From Gammaproteobacteria bacterium (lineage in GTDB: Bacteria; Pseudomonadota; Gammaproteobacteria; SZUA-140): DNA of 64,000 nucleotides. Below are positions 27,551 to 36,438 of this stretch, piece after piece. The notes beneath the pieces are model-generated. The model saw only the letters and a list, made by a program, of their open reading frames with translations, was not told the origin of the DNA and searched no databases. The translations under genes were made by a program, and so were the position numbers. The stretch spans positions 248,001-312,000 of the forward strand of contig JADJWH010000004.1 of NCBI GenBank assembly GCA_016716465.1, in the 5' to 3' direction. Each line of letters opens with the position of its first letter. Position 1 is the stretch's first letter.

Positions 27551-27611
27551 GGAGCGAGGCGAAAAAATGCAGGATATTCTTCCCGCCTGACGCCTCACTC
27601 CTCTCCCGTCC

Positions 27612-28253
27612 ATGACGACCTGGGACGAACGCTACGCCGCTTCCCGCAACCTGTTCGGCGACGACCCTAGCCCGCTGCTGCGCGAATTCCGTCCCCGCCT
27701 CCCGGCCGGCATGAAGGCCCTCGCCATCGGCGACGGCGAAGGGCGTAACGGCGTGTGGCTGGCGCGGCAGGGATTCGACGTACTGTCCATCGACCTGTCA
27801 ACGGTCGCCCTTGACCGGGCGCGCCGGCGTGCGCAGGACGCCGGGGTCACGCTGCGCACGTTGCGGACGGATATCCTGGCGTGGGAGTGGCCGGACGGCG
27901 CCTTCGATCTCGTCACCCTGATCTTCGTCCACCTTCCGTCCGGACAGAGGCAACGCTTGCATGAATCGATGCGGCGCGCACTGAAACCCGGCGGTCTGAT
28001 CGTGCTCGAGGCCTTCCATCGGGACCAGGTCGAATGCGGGAGCGGCGGCCCGTCGGACCCGGACCTGCTGTACACCCTCGCGGAAGTGGAACACGATTTC
28101 TCCGGATTCGAGATCCTGCGATCCACTCAGATCGAAACCGAAGTGGTGCTCGACGGCGTACCCCAAGGCAAGGGGAGCGCTGTCCATTTCGTCGCGCGTC
28201 GGCCCTATGACACCCGGAATACCGCTCAGATCAGCCGCCTCAACCAGAATTAA
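27612..28253 (+). CDS. Class I SAM-dependent methyltransferase (TehB-like)
   Basis: The 213-residue protein opens WDERYAASRNLFGDDPSPLL and has the SAM-binding motif ALAIGDGEGRNGVWLA at about residues 36-51 and an acidic end to the second strand (LSIDLS). This resembles the TehB/UbiE-like group that methylates small molecules, including tellurite and thiol detoxifiers. It lies 118 bp upstream of the ArsR regulator on the same strand, so a role in the same response is possible but not shown. Confidence 0.8.
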   Translation: MTTWDERYAASRNLFGDDPSPLLREFRPRLPAGMKALAIGDGEGRNGVWLARQGFDVLSIDLSTVALDRARRRAQDAGVTLRTLRTDILAWEWPDGAFDLVTLIFVHLPSGQRQRLHESMRRALKPGGLIVLEAFHRDQVECGSGGPSDPDLLYTLAEVEHDFSGFEILRSTQIETEVVLDGVPQGKGSAVHFVARRPYDTRNTAQISRLNQN

Positions 28254-28258
28254 TTTTT

Positions 28259-28287
28259 ATTCAAATTCAATCAACTTCTATTTGAAT
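28259..28287. promoter_or_regulatory. AT-rich palindrome upstream of the arsR promoter
   Basis: ATTCAAAT (28259-28266) and ATTTGAAT (28280-28287) form an 8-bp inverted repeat with a 13-bp centre, directly after the methyltransferase stop. It could be a terminator stem without a strong T-tract, or an upstream operator for the ArsR-family regulator. Confidence 0.35.
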
Positions 28288-28311
28288 TCCCCGGAAACCG
28301 GGACCGGGGGC

Positions 28312-28366
28312 TTGCGCCGCGGAATATCGCACCTATAATATTCGAATATTCTAATATTCGAGTATC
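28312..28366 (+). promoter_or_regulatory. arsR promoter with overlapping tandem operator
   Basis: A TATAAT -10 (28334-28339) has TTGCGC 16 bp upstream (28312-28317). Overlapping and following it are AATATTCGAATATT, a perfect 14-bp palindrome (28337-28350), and a near copy AATATTCGAGTATC (28353-28366), offset by 16 bp. The overlap fits autorepression by the ArsR-family protein whose ATG lies at 28372. Confidence 0.7.
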
Positions 28367-28371
28367 CTGAT

Positions 28372-28707
28372 ATGCCTGATACGGAAGACTTCTCGGCCCG
28401 ACAACTGGAATCCGCGGTCGAGGGACTGCGCGTGATCGCCCATCCGGTGCGGCTCTCGGTGCTGTGCCAGCTGGCCGACGGCGACAAAAACGTGCGGGAA
28501 CTCCAGGAAGGCACCGGCGCCACCCAGTCCAACCTTTCCCAGCATCTTGCCAAGCTGCGCCTGCTCGGGCTGGTCAATTACGAGCGGCGCAGCCAGCACA
28601 TCTACTACAGGCTTGCCGATCCCGTCTTCATGCGCATCATTGAAGCCTTGAAGGATGTCTATTGCGGCACGCGAACTCGCCCGTCCAAGGAGGACTCGAT
28701 ACCGTGA
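28372..28707 (+). CDS. ArsR-family regulator, SqrR/BigR/YgaV-like persulfide sensor candidate
   Basis: This 111-residue winged-helix repressor has an HTH around TQSNLSQHLAKLRLLGLV (51-68). The metal motif ELCVC of ArsR/SmtB is absent. It has exactly two cysteines, Cys32 in SVLCQLADG and Cys98 in LKDVYCGT. Their 66-residue separation and surroundings match the redox pair of SqrR, BigR and YgaV, which sense sulfane sulfur. It overlaps the RND adaptor start by GTGA, so it is coupled to an efflux system, and an operator-like tandem palindrome overlaps its own promoter. Sensor type is inference from cysteine placement. Confidence 0.85.
   Translation: MPDTEDFSARQLESAVEGLRVIAHPVRLSVLCQLADGDKNVRELQEGTGATQSNLSQHLAKLRLLGLVNYERRSQHIYYRLADPVFMRIIEALKDVYCGTRTRPSKEDSIP
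28687..28694 (+). promoter_or_regulatory. Ribosome binding site fixing the RND adaptor start
   Basis: AAGGAGGA lies 9 nt before the GTG at 28704, inside the end of the regulator gene. This strong site supports GTG 28704 over an in-frame ATG at 28662. Confidence 0.75.
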
Positions 28708-29810
28708 GAGCGCTTCCCTTCCTGGCATTACTTTCCTTGCCCCCGCTCCTGCTGATGGCGTGCACGGCGGATCACGAAGCCGCGGTACCGCCGCCGGTCG
28801 CCGCGATCCCGGCCGAGACGCTCACCATCGCGCCGGAACAGATCAGCGAGACCTATACCACCACCGGCACCCTGGTCGCCGACGACCGCGTCGAGATCGC
28901 CTCGCGCCTGATGGGCTATATCCGTGACATCAAGGTGCGCGAGGGCAGCCCGGTCAAGCAGGGCCAGTTGCTGCTCACCATCGACCCGACCGAAATCGAG
29001 GCGCAACGCGCGGAGGCCGAGGCGCGCGTCTCCCAGGCGCGGGCGCGCAGCGCGGAGGCGCGCGCCGACTTCGAGCGCTACAAGACCCTGTTCGAACAGA
29101 AGCTGGTGGCGGCGAACACTTACACCAAGGCCGAGCTCGATAATCAGGTGGCCGAGGAAGAACTGCGCGCCGCGCTCGCCACGCTCGATCGCGTCAAGGT
29201 CCAGATGCAGTATGCCGAGGTGCGTTCGCCGGTCGACGGCGTCGTGGTCGAGCGGCTCCGCCGCACCGGCGACCTCGCGAACCCGGGCGCCGCGATCCTG
29301 ACCGTGGAGAATCCCAGCAACATCGTGCTCGAGACCTATATCCGCGAAGACCAACTGCGCCATGTGCAGCCCGGCGATGAACTCACGGTATCGGTCGATG
29401 CGGTCGGGCTGCGCACCACCGGCGTGGTGACGCAGGTGGTGCCCTCGGGCGATCCGGCCACTCACAGCTATCTGGTGAAGGCCAGCCTGCACGAACTGAA
29501 CGGGGCGCGCAGCGGCATGTTCGCGCGCAGCGAATTCGCCACCGGGACCAAATGGACCGTGCTGGTGCCGGACGCGGCGTTGGTGGATCGCGCCGATCTT
29601 CCCGGCGTGTATATCGTCGACCGTGACGGTATCGCGCGCTTCCGCATGGTGCGCACCGGGCGGCATATCGATGGCCGCACCGAGATCATCTCCGGTCTCG
29701 CCGGCGGGGAGCGTATCGTGATCGACGCCGATACGCCGGTGCGCACGGGTGACCGCGTGGAGGACAGGCCCGCCCCCGCCGCGCAAAGCCGGGATATCGC
29801 GCCGCAATGA
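28704..29810 (+). CDS. RND efflux periplasmic adaptor lipoprotein
   Basis: This membrane-fusion protein would link an inner-membrane RND pump to an outer-membrane channel. From the GTG start it is 368 residues, with a lipoprotein signal ending LLMAC (Cys20). It then has a biotinyl-lipoyl half (GTLVADDRVEIASRLMGYI), an Ala/Glu-rich helical hairpin (about 95-150), the second lipoyl half (VRSPVDGVVVERL) and beta-barrel segments. It overlaps the pump gene by 4 bp. No outer-membrane channel gene is in the window, so a shared TolC-type channel is presumably used. Confidence 0.93.
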   Translation: MRALPFLALLSLPPLLLMACTADHEAAVPPPVAAIPAETLTIAPEQISETYTTTGTLVADDRVEIASRLMGYIRDIKVREGSPVKQGQLLLTIDPTEIEAQRAEAEARVSQARARSAEARADFERYKTLFEQKLVAANTYTKAELDNQVAEEELRAALATLDRVKVQMQYAEVRSPVDGVVVERLRRTGDLANPGAAILTVENPSNIVLETYIREDQLRHVQPGDELTVSVDAVGLRTTGVVTQVVPSGDPATHSYLVKASLHELNGARSGMFARSEFATGTKWTVLVPDAALVDRADLPGVYIVDRDGIARFRMVRTGRHIDGRTEIISGLAGGERIVIDADTPVRTGDRVEDRPAPAAQSRDIAPQ

Positions 29811-32800
29811 GCACCCGCCTTAATATCGCGGGCCGGCTCGGTCGGGCGGCGATGGGCTCGACCCTCACGCCGATTGCCGGCGTACTGATCTTCCTCGTTG
29901 GGCTGGTCGCGCTGCTGATCACCCCGCGCGAGGAAAACCCGCAAATCGACGTGCCCACCGCCAACGTTTTCGTCACGATGGAGGGCGCCAGCCCCGAAGA
30001 GGTGCTCAACCTGGTGGTCAAACCGCTGGAAGCCGTGATGCGCGAGATGGCCGGCATTGACCACACCTACGGCATGGCGACGGATTCGCTCGGCATGGTG
30101 ACGGTGCAGTTCGAGGTCGGCGCCGACAAGGAGGCGAGCCTGGTGCGGCTGTACGACCGCCTGATGCACAACCTCGACCGCATCCCGCCCGGCGCCGGCC
30201 AGCCCCTGGTCAAGCCGGTCGACGTCGACGACGTCCCGATCCTGGCCATCACCTTGTCCAGCGATCATCACGGCGATCTCGAGCTCAAGCAGATCGCGGA
30301 CCGCGTCAAGGAGGTGCTGATACCGCTGCCCGGGATCTCGGTGGCGGAGGTGATCGGGGGACGCAACCGCGAGATCAGCGTGCACCTCGATCCGGAACGC
30401 CTGGCCGCGCACGGCATCGCCCTCGACGCGCTGCATGCCGCGCTGCGGTCCGCCAACTACGAGATCCCGATCGGACAGGCGGTGGATGACAACCGGGTCA
30501 AGCTGATCCGGCTTTCCGCCGCGCTGCGCAACGCACGGGACGTGGGCGCCATCGTCGTGGGCCTGCACGATGGCCGGCCGGTCTATCTGCGCGACGTCGC
30601 CGACATCGCGGACGGACCCGGCGCCATCGAACAGGTGCACCGCATCGGATTCGGGCCCGCCGCCGCCCGCTCGCCCGTCTCGGCGGGTGAACCCGAGCGC
30701 GTCGCGGTAACACTCGCGCTGGCGAAGAAGCGCGGCACCAACGCGGTCACGGTGGCCGCACGCGCGCTGGCCGAGCTCGAAACGCTGAAGGGCGACTTCA
30801 TCCCCGACGACGTCGATGTGACGGTGACGCGCGATTCCGGCGAACGCGCCGACGCGGCGGTCAATCTGCTGGTCGAGCATCTCGGCATCGCGATCGCCTC
30901 CGTGGTACTGATCCTGCTGCTGTTCCTCGGCTGGCGCGAGGCGGCCATCGTCACCCTCAACATCCCGCTCATCCTGTTCGTGGTGCTGGCGGTCGGCTTG
31001 ATCGCCGGACAGACCATCAACCGCATCACCCTGTTCGCGTTGATCCTCGCCCTGGGCCTGCTGGTCGACGACGCCATCGTGGTGGTCGAGAACATCCATC
31101 GCCATCTGCGGCGCGGCGCGCAATCGCTGGCTGAAAAGGCGGAGATCATCATCCGCGCCACCAACGAAACCGGCCGGCCGACCATCATCGCGACCTTCGC
31201 CGTCATCCTCGCCTTCATTCCGATGGCCTTCGTCACCGGCATGATGGGCCCGTACATGGGACCGATACCCTTCAACACGCCGGTCGCCATGTTGGCCTCG
31301 CTCATCATCGCCTATCTGTTCACGCCGTGGATCGCGCAACGCTGGCTCAAGGCCGGCGCCGCCGGCGAAGGCGCCGCGCGCGAGGATGAGGCGCACGGGA
31401 ACGATCTTCTCCACCGCCTCTACACCCGCCTCGCCACGCCGCTGATCGAGCGCCGGACGACACGCATCGGATTCTGGGTCGTCATTGCGCTGTTGTTCGG
31501 TGCCGCCGCCTGGCAGCCGGCCTGGCAGTTCGTGCGACCGTCCGGGATCAGCGGCCCGCCCACGCCCGGCACGGTCGAACTCAAGATGCTGCCCAAGGGC
31601 AACAAGAACACCTTCAACATCACCGTGGACATGCCTGAAGGCACGCCGCTCGAGGTCACCGACGCCGTCGCCCGGGACATCGGCAACGTGCTGCGCGCCC
31701 ACCCGCTGGTGACGGACTACGAAACCTTCGTCGGCCGCGCCGGCCCGGTCGATTTCAACGGCATGCTGCGCGGCGCGACCGTCAAGCAGGGCACGCACCT
31801 GGGCGAGATCCGCGTCAATCTGGTCGACTCGCTCGACCGTCCGGAGAAGTCCGAGCAGATCGTGCTCGATCTGCGCGAGCGGCTCGCCCCGGTGCATGCC
31901 GCCTGGCCGGCCGCCAACATCAAACTGGTCGAGGATCCGCCGGGACCGCCGGTGCGCGCCACGCTGCTCGGTGAGATCTACGGGCCGGACTACGACACCG
32001 CGCGCCGGATCGCCGCACGGGTGCGGGGGGCCTTCGCCGACACCTGGGATCTGACCGACATCGATGATTCGGTCGGCGCGGACCAGATCGAATACCGCGT
32101 CACCGTGGACAAGGAAAAGGCCGCGGCGGCGGGTGTCGACACCGAGGCAATCGCCGCGCTGATGCGCGATTTCGTCGCCGGCTTCGACATCGGCACCATC
32201 CACGCCGCGAGCGAGCGCAACCCGGTGCCGATCCACATCCGCATGCCGGAGCGCTTCCGCATCGCACCGCGCGACCTCGACCGCCTGTTCGTCGCGAGCA
32301 GCGCGGGCGGCCAGGTACCGGTGGCCGCCTTCACCGGGATAGAGGAGGTCGTGGCCGACAAGACCATCCAGACCAAGGACGGCTTTCCGGTCGTCTACGT
32401 CAGCGCGGAGCCCGCCACCGGCTCTCAGGTCTATCCACTGCTGAACATCGACGGTCGTCTCGACGGATCGGAACCCCTGCCGGGCATCCGGCTCACGACC
32501 GGCGGCCTCGGCTTCACGCGCCCGCTGCCCGAGGCAACCTTCGATTACCGCATGATGTGGGACGGCGAGATGCGCCTGACACTGGACGTATTCCGCGACC
32601 TCGGCGCCGCCTTCATCGTCGCGCTGGTGCTGATCTACCTGCTGCTCGCCGGCTATTACGGCAATTTCATCCTGCCGCTGATCGTGATGGGCGCGATCCC
32701 GCTCACCATGATCGGCATCTTCCCCGGACATCTGATCATGGGCCAGCCGTTCACCGCCACCTCGATGATCGGCATGATCGCGCTGGCCGGCATCGTGGTG

Positions 32801-33124
32801 CGCAATTCGCTGCTGCTGATCGATTTCATTCTCGACAAGCGCGCGCTCGGCCGGGGGCTGAAGGAGGCGGTCATCGAGGCGGGCGCGGTGCGCGCGCGGC
32901 CGATCCTGCTGACCGCGCTGGCCGTCATCGCCGGCACCGCGATCATGATGAGCGACCCGGTGTTCGGCGGACTCGGCGTCGCGATGGCCTTCGGCACGCT
33001 GGCCTCGACCCTGCTGACACTGTTCGTCATCCCGCTGGTGTATTTCCTGTGGCAGCGCAACAAATCCCGGGAAGACGGACAGATTCCGCAGGACGGGGGA
33101 CAGATTTCAAACCTGTCACCCTGA
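29807..33124 (+). CDS. RND efflux transporter permease
   Basis: The 1105-residue inner-membrane pump has the RND layout: a first membrane helix at about 20-40, a large periplasmic loop, a helix cluster at about 355-510 with the proton-relay pair Asp421-Asp422 in LLVDDAIVVVEN, a second loop, and the last cluster at about 935-1070. Overall it resembles AcrB/HAE-type pumps; the substrate cannot be assigned. The last roughly 16 residues (containing GQIPQDGGQI) are encoded by a dispersed palindrome, so the natural tail has been replaced or extended. It is coupled to the adaptor. Confidence 0.93.
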   Translation: MSTRLNIAGRLGRAAMGSTLTPIAGVLIFLVGLVALLITPREENPQIDVPTANVFVTMEGASPEEVLNLVVKPLEAVMREMAGIDHTYGMATDSLGMVTVQFEVGADKEASLVRLYDRLMHNLDRIPPGAGQPLVKPVDVDDVPILAITLSSDHHGDLELKQIADRVKEVLIPLPGISVAEVIGGRNREISVHLDPERLAAHGIALDALHAALRSANYEIPIGQAVDDNRVKLIRLSAALRNARDVGAIVVGLHDGRPVYLRDVADIADGPGAIEQVHRIGFGPAAARSPVSAGEPERVAVTLALAKKRGTNAVTVAARALAELETLKGDFIPDDVDVTVTRDSGERADAAVNLLVEHLGIAIASVVLILLLFLGWREAAIVTLNIPLILFVVLAVGLIAGQTINRITLFALILALGLLVDDAIVVVENIHRHLRRGAQSLAEKAEIIIRATNETGRPTIIATFAVILAFIPMAFVTGMMGPYMGPIPFNTPVAMLASLIIAYLFTPWIAQRWLKAGAAGEGAAREDEAHGNDLLHRLYTRLATPLIERRTTRIGFWVVIALLFGAAAWQPAWQFVRPSGISGPPTPGTVELKMLPKGNKNTFNITVDMPEGTPLEVTDAVARDIGNVLRAHPLVTDYETFVGRAGPVDFNGMLRGATVKQGTHLGEIRVNLVDSLDRPEKSEQIVLDLRERLAPVHAAWPAANIKLVEDPPGPPVRATLLGEIYGPDYDTARRIAARVRGAFADTWDLTDIDDSVGADQIEYRVTVDKEKAAAAGVDTEAIAALMRDFVAGFDIGTIHAASERNPVPIHIRMPERFRIAPRDLDRLFVASSAGGQVPVAAFTGIEEVVADKTIQTKDGFPVVYVSAEPATGSQVYPLLNIDGRLDGSEPLPGIRLTTGGLGFTRPLPEATFDYRMMWDGEMRLTLDVFRDLGAAFIVALVLIYLLLAGYYGNFILPLIVMGAIPLTMIGIFPGHLIMGQPFTATSMIGMIALAGIVVRNSLLLIDFILDKRALGRGLKEAVIEAGAVRARPILLTALAVIAGTAIMMSDPVFGGLGVAMAFGTLASTLLTLFVIPLVYFLWQRNKSREDGQIPQDGGQISNLSP

Positions 33125-33170
33125 CCACCGACTGATCGGGGACGGATTTCAAATCCATCTCCGTCCCCCG
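33095..33170. repeat. Palindromic repeat R2 (two copies)
   Basis: One imperfect palindrome (33095-33120, GGGGGACAGATTT with a partly decayed right arm) covers the end of the RND permease gene. A second, GACGGATTT-type copy (33138-33170) lies in the gap before the DUF2892 gene. Confidence 0.8.
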
Positions 33171-33200
33171 TAGTAATGCAACATCGAAGGAGGCAACACC

Positions 33201-33443
33201 ATGAATACCGAACGACTCATCCGCGTCATCGCCGGCAGCTTCATTTTGATCTCGCTGCTGCTTGCCCATCTCTACAACGGCGCCAGCCTCACCGCGGGAC
33301 CGACCTGGCTGTGGTTCACCGCCTTCGTCGGCGCCAACCTGCTGCAGTCCGGAATCACGCGCTGGTGCCTGATGGAAAAGATCCTGCTCGCGCTCGGCGT
33401 CAAATCCGGCTGCGTGGCGGCCCAGACGGGTCACGGAAAGTAA
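33201..33443 (+). CDS. DUF2892 (YgaP transmembrane-domain-like) protein
   Basis: This 80-residue protein has two hydrophobic helices (about 9-24 and 35-52) and the ending TRWCLMEKILLALGVK, typical of DUF2892, the membrane domain that follows the rhodanese domain in E. coli YgaP. Cys56 and Cys71 are present. A strong ribosome site AAGGAGG lies 7 nt before the ATG. In E. coli ygaP is co-transcribed with the YgaV sensor. Here the stand-alone domain follows the ArsR-RND genes by 76 bp, which supports a shared sulfur-stress theme. Confidence 0.82.
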   Translation: MNTERLIRVIAGSFILISLLLAHLYNGASLTAGPTWLWFTAFVGANLLQSGITRWCLMEKILLALGVKSGCVAAQTGHGK

Positions 33444-33477
33444 GGCCGCGCGGCACCGGCCGCGCTACAATCCGGTC

Positions 33478-34038
33478 ATGCATCATCCTGTGACTCAGTC
33501 GTGGAGACCGCGGCGCCTGATCCTCGCCATGGGCGCCGTGCTCGCCGCGGCGCCGGTCTCCGGCCAGGAACTCCTGACACTGAGCCAGATTTGCGACGCC
33601 GGCCGTCCCGTCCCGGCCGGCCGCTTCGAAATCGGCGCGCCCGGAACGATCGTCGACCGCAAGACCGGGCTCCACTGGATGCGCTGCGCCCTGGGACAGC
33701 AGTGGAACAATACCGACTGCACGGGCACACCGCTCAGTTCGCCCTGGGCGGGAACCTTCGATCTCGCGACCGGGCTCAACCGCCGCGGCGGCCATGCCGG
33801 CCATGCCGACTGGCGCGTCCCGACGCTGGACGAACTGGCCTCACTGGTGGAACCGCATTGTTACGATCCCGCGCTCGACCGCGGGCCGTTCCCTTCCAGC
33901 CCGATCACCGGTTTCTGGTCCGCCACGCCGCACGCGAGCCCGAACCACGCCATGCTGGTCCATTTCAAGTACGGCGGCAGCTACATGGGCAACAAGAACC
34001 AGACCTGGGCCCTGCGCCTGGTACGCGACGGCCGCTGA
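33478..34038 (+). CDS. DUF1566 (Lcl C-terminal-like) exported protein
   Basis: The 186-residue protein has a signal-peptide-like N-terminus (RRLILAMGAVLAAAPVSGQ) and the DUF1566 core: GTIVDRKTGLHWMRCALGQ, DWRVPTLDELASLV and the closing FWSATPH with YMGNKNQTWALRLVR. These small domains occur in secreted proteins, often with unknown ligands. It lies 34 bp after the DUF2892 gene and could be co-transcribed. Function unknown. Confidence 0.82.
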   Translation: MHHPVTQSWRPRRLILAMGAVLAAAPVSGQELLTLSQICDAGRPVPAGRFEIGAPGTIVDRKTGLHWMRCALGQQWNNTDCTGTPLSSPWAGTFDLATGLNRRGGHAGHADWRVPTLDELASLVEPHCYDPALDRGPFPSSPITGFWSATPHASPNHAMLVHFKYGGSYMGNKNQTWALRLVRDGR

Positions 34039-34133
34039 CTCGCGGCGCGGTTGCGTTGGGCGCGGTTCCGCATGCGAACCGGGCGCCCGGTCGGCTATCA
34101 TGAGCAGCGGCAACCCCGAGGCGCGTCCGACCC

Positions 34134-35297
34134 ATGATCCCGCTCAAATCGCTGTTCCTGCTCGATCCCGACGTCGTCTTCCTGAATCACGGCTCCTACG
34201 GCGCCACGCCGCGGCCGGTGTTCGAGGCCTGCCAGGCCTGGCGCCTGCGCCTCGAACGCGAGCCGGTGCAATTCATCAATAACGAACTGCCCGGACTGCT
34301 GCATCACGCGCGCGGCATCCTGGGAGAATACCTCAACGCCGATCCCGATGATCTCGTCTACATCCCCAACGCCACCTTCGGCATGAACGTGGTCGCGCGC
34401 GCCCTGCGACTCGCGCCAGGCGACGAGGTGCTGACCACCGACCATGAGTATGGCGCGATCGACAATGCGTGGTTACATGCCTGCCGTAAAAGCGGGGCAC
34501 GCTACGTGCGCCAGCCGGTTCCGTTTCCGGCGGGCTCCGATACGGAGATCGCCGATGCGATCTGGAGCGGCGTCACGCCGCGCACCCGGGTCCTCATGCT
34601 GAGCCAGATCACCTCCTCCACCGCGCTGCGCCTGCCGGTCGAGACCGTGTGCGCCCGCGCCCGCGCGGCCGGCATCCTGACCGCGATCGACGGGGCGCAC
34701 GCGCCGGGCCAGATCCCGCTCGACCTGCGCGCGCTCGACGCCGACTTCTATGTCGGCAACTGCCACAAATGGCTGTGCAGCCCGAAAGGCGCGGCCTTTC
34801 TCTACACTCGGCGCGCGCTGCAGCCCATGATCGAACCGCCGGTGATCGGCTGGGGCTATGGCGACAACCGCAAGCTGGCGCAGAACCCGGACTTCGTCGA
34901 CGCGCTGCAATGGCTGGGCACCAATGACCTCGCCGCCTATCTCGCGGTCCCGGCGGCGATCGCCTTCCAGCATGAGCACGACTGGCCGCGGGTGCGCGCC
35001 CGCTGCCATGCGCTGCTGAGCGAATCCCTGCAACGCGTCTCGGCGCTGACCGGTTTTCCCCCGCTCTATCATTCGGACGGCCAGTATGTCCAGATGGCGG
35101 TCAACGCCCTGCCGCGCATCGACGACCTCGCGGCGTTCAACCGCCGATTGTTCGATCGGCACCGGGTCGAGATCCCCTGCATCGAATGGAACGGCCGCCA
35201 GTTCCTGCGCATTGCGCTGCAGGGCTACAACTCGCGCGCCGACATCGACGCGCTGCTCGCGGCGCTGGCGGCCGAACTGCCTGCTGCGCACGGCTGA
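34134..35297 (+). CDS. Class V aminotransferase (isopenicillin N epimerase/cysteine desulfurase-like fold)
   Basis: A PLP enzyme of 387 residues. FLNHGSYGATPRPV is at the N-terminus, the cofactor aspartate is in AIDGAHAPGQ (Asp186), and the Schiff-base lysine is in GNCHKWLC (Lys212). The pattern is closest to CefD-like epimerases within aminotransferase class V, a group in which most members have unknown substrates. No antibiotic genes accompany it, so a beta-lactam role is not implied. The 95-bp upstream gap holds no obvious promoter. Confidence 0.85.
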   Translation: MIPLKSLFLLDPDVVFLNHGSYGATPRPVFEACQAWRLRLEREPVQFINNELPGLLHHARGILGEYLNADPDDLVYIPNATFGMNVVARALRLAPGDEVLTTDHEYGAIDNAWLHACRKSGARYVRQPVPFPAGSDTEIADAIWSGVTPRTRVLMLSQITSSTALRLPVETVCARARAAGILTAIDGAHAPGQIPLDLRALDADFYVGNCHKWLCSPKGAAFLYTRRALQPMIEPPVIGWGYGDNRKLAQNPDFVDALQWLGTNDLAAYLAVPAAIAFQHEHDWPRVRARCHALLSESLQRVSALTGFPPLYHSDGQYVQMAVNALPRIDDLAAFNRRLFDRHRVEIPCIEWNGRQFLRIALQGYNSRADIDALLAALAAELPAAHG

Positions 35298-35304
35298 CGT
35301 AATC

Positions 35305-35385
35305 GGGGACAGATTTCAAATCTGTCCCCATCCAGGCAGCTCCGTCTCCTTACAAATCAACAGGGACGGATTTGAAATCCGTCCC
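35305..35385. repeat. Palindromic repeat R3 (both sequence variants side by side)
   Basis: A perfect 12+1+12 palindrome with left arm GGGGACAGATTT (35305-35329) is followed by an 11+1+11 palindrome with left arm GGGACGGATTT (35363-35385). The A-to-G change in the left arm is matched by T-to-C in the right arm, so pairing is preserved. They lie between the aminotransferase gene and srkA. Confidence 0.92.
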
Positions 35386-35410
35386 CGCAGAAAGCGGTTA
35401 CAATCTCCCC

Positions 35411-36400
35411 ATGACCACCGACACCGCCACGCCCTATGCCGGCCTCACGCCGGACGCAATGCTCGACGCGATCGAGGCGGCCGGCCTGCGCGGCGACGGC
35501 CGCCTGCTGGCGCTCAACAGCTATGAAAACCGCGTCTACCAGATCGGGCTCGAGGATGCCGCGCCGGTGGTCGTGAAGTTCTACCGCCCGGCACGCTGGT
35601 CCGATGCCGCCATCGTCGAGGAACACGCCTTCGTGCGGGAACTCGCCGGTCGCGAGATCCCGGTGATCGCCCCGCTCGAGCTGAACGGCCAGACCCTTCA
35701 TGCCTTCGGCGGGTTCCGCTTCGCGGTGTACCCGCGCCAGGGCGGGCACGCGCCGGAATTCGACGGTCGCGACACGCTGCAGTGGATGGGCCGCTTCATC
35801 GCGCGCATTCACGCCGTCGGCGCACTGGCGCCGTACCGTGCGCGGCCGACGCTCGACCTCGCCAGCTTCGGCACCGAGTCGCGCGACTACCTGCTCGGCG
35901 CCGGCCTGATCCCGGACGACATCCGCGCGGCCTGGTGCAGCGTGGCCGAACACGCGCTGGCCGGCGCGGCGCGCTGCTATGAACGTGCCGGACGGGTGCG
36001 CCACCTGCGGCTGCACGGAGACTGTTACGCCGGCAACGTGCTGTGGACCGATGACGGCCCGCACTTCGTCGACTTCGACGACAGCCGCATGGGCCCGGCG
36101 GTGCAGGACCTGTGGATGCTGCTCTCCGGCGACCGTGCGGCGATGGAACGCCAGCTCGGCGACGTGCTGTCCGGTTACGAGGATTTCCACGCGTTCGACC
36201 CGCGCGAACTGCATCTGGTGGAGGCGCTGCGCACGCTGCGCCTGCTGCACTACTCCGCCTGGATCGCGCGGCGCTGGCACGACCCGGCCTTTCCCGCCGC
36301 GTTTCCGTGGTTCAATACCCAGCGTTACTGGCAGGACCGCATCCTCGAACTGCGCGAGCAGATCGCGCTGATGGACGAACCGCCGCTCGCGCCGGCCTGA
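35411..36400 (+). CDS. srkA: Stress response kinase SrkA (YihE)
   Basis: SrkA is an aminoglycoside-phosphotransferase-fold Ser/Thr kinase that protects against stress-induced death. The start MTTDTATPYAGL gives 329 residues (328 in E. coli); the in-frame extension upstream comes from repeat R3. Motifs include LNSYENRVYQIG, the lysine in VVVKFYRP, the catalytic LHGDCYAGN (Asp204, Asn209) and FVDFDD (Asp221). Confidence 0.93.
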   Translation: MTTDTATPYAGLTPDAMLDAIEAAGLRGDGRLLALNSYENRVYQIGLEDAAPVVVKFYRPARWSDAAIVEEHAFVRELAGREIPVIAPLELNGQTLHAFGGFRFAVYPRQGGHAPEFDGRDTLQWMGRFIARIHAVGALAPYRARPTLDLASFGTESRDYLLGAGLIPDDIRAAWCSVAEHALAGAARCYERAGRVRHLRLHGDCYAGNVLWTDDGPHFVDFDDSRMGPAVQDLWMLLSGDRAAMERQLGDVLSGYEDFHAFDPRELHLVEALRTLRLLHYSAWIARRWHDPAFPAAFPWFNTQRYWQDRILELREQIALMDEPPLAPA

Positions 36401-36423
36401 CCCGCGGGCGCGGCCACACCGGT

Positions 36424-36429
36424 TATAAT
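36424..36429 (+). promoter_or_regulatory. Possible -10 element for the small lipoprotein gene
   Basis: A perfect TATAAT lies 9 bp before the ATG at 36439, which would give a nearly leaderless transcript. The -35 region lacks consensus. Confidence 0.3.
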
Positions 36430-36438
36430 TCCCGCACC

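Noticed and set aside
29468..32731. Open frame of 1087 codons antisense to the RND permease
   Set aside because: It mirrors a highly conserved RND gene in GC-rich DNA, where antisense frames stay open. Its translation is low-complexity His/Arg/Asp-rich and has no family features.
34134..35297. Beta-lactam biosynthesis suggested by the CefD-like aminotransferase
   Set aside because: No other antibiotic genes occur nearby, and this branch of class V aminotransferases is functionally mixed.
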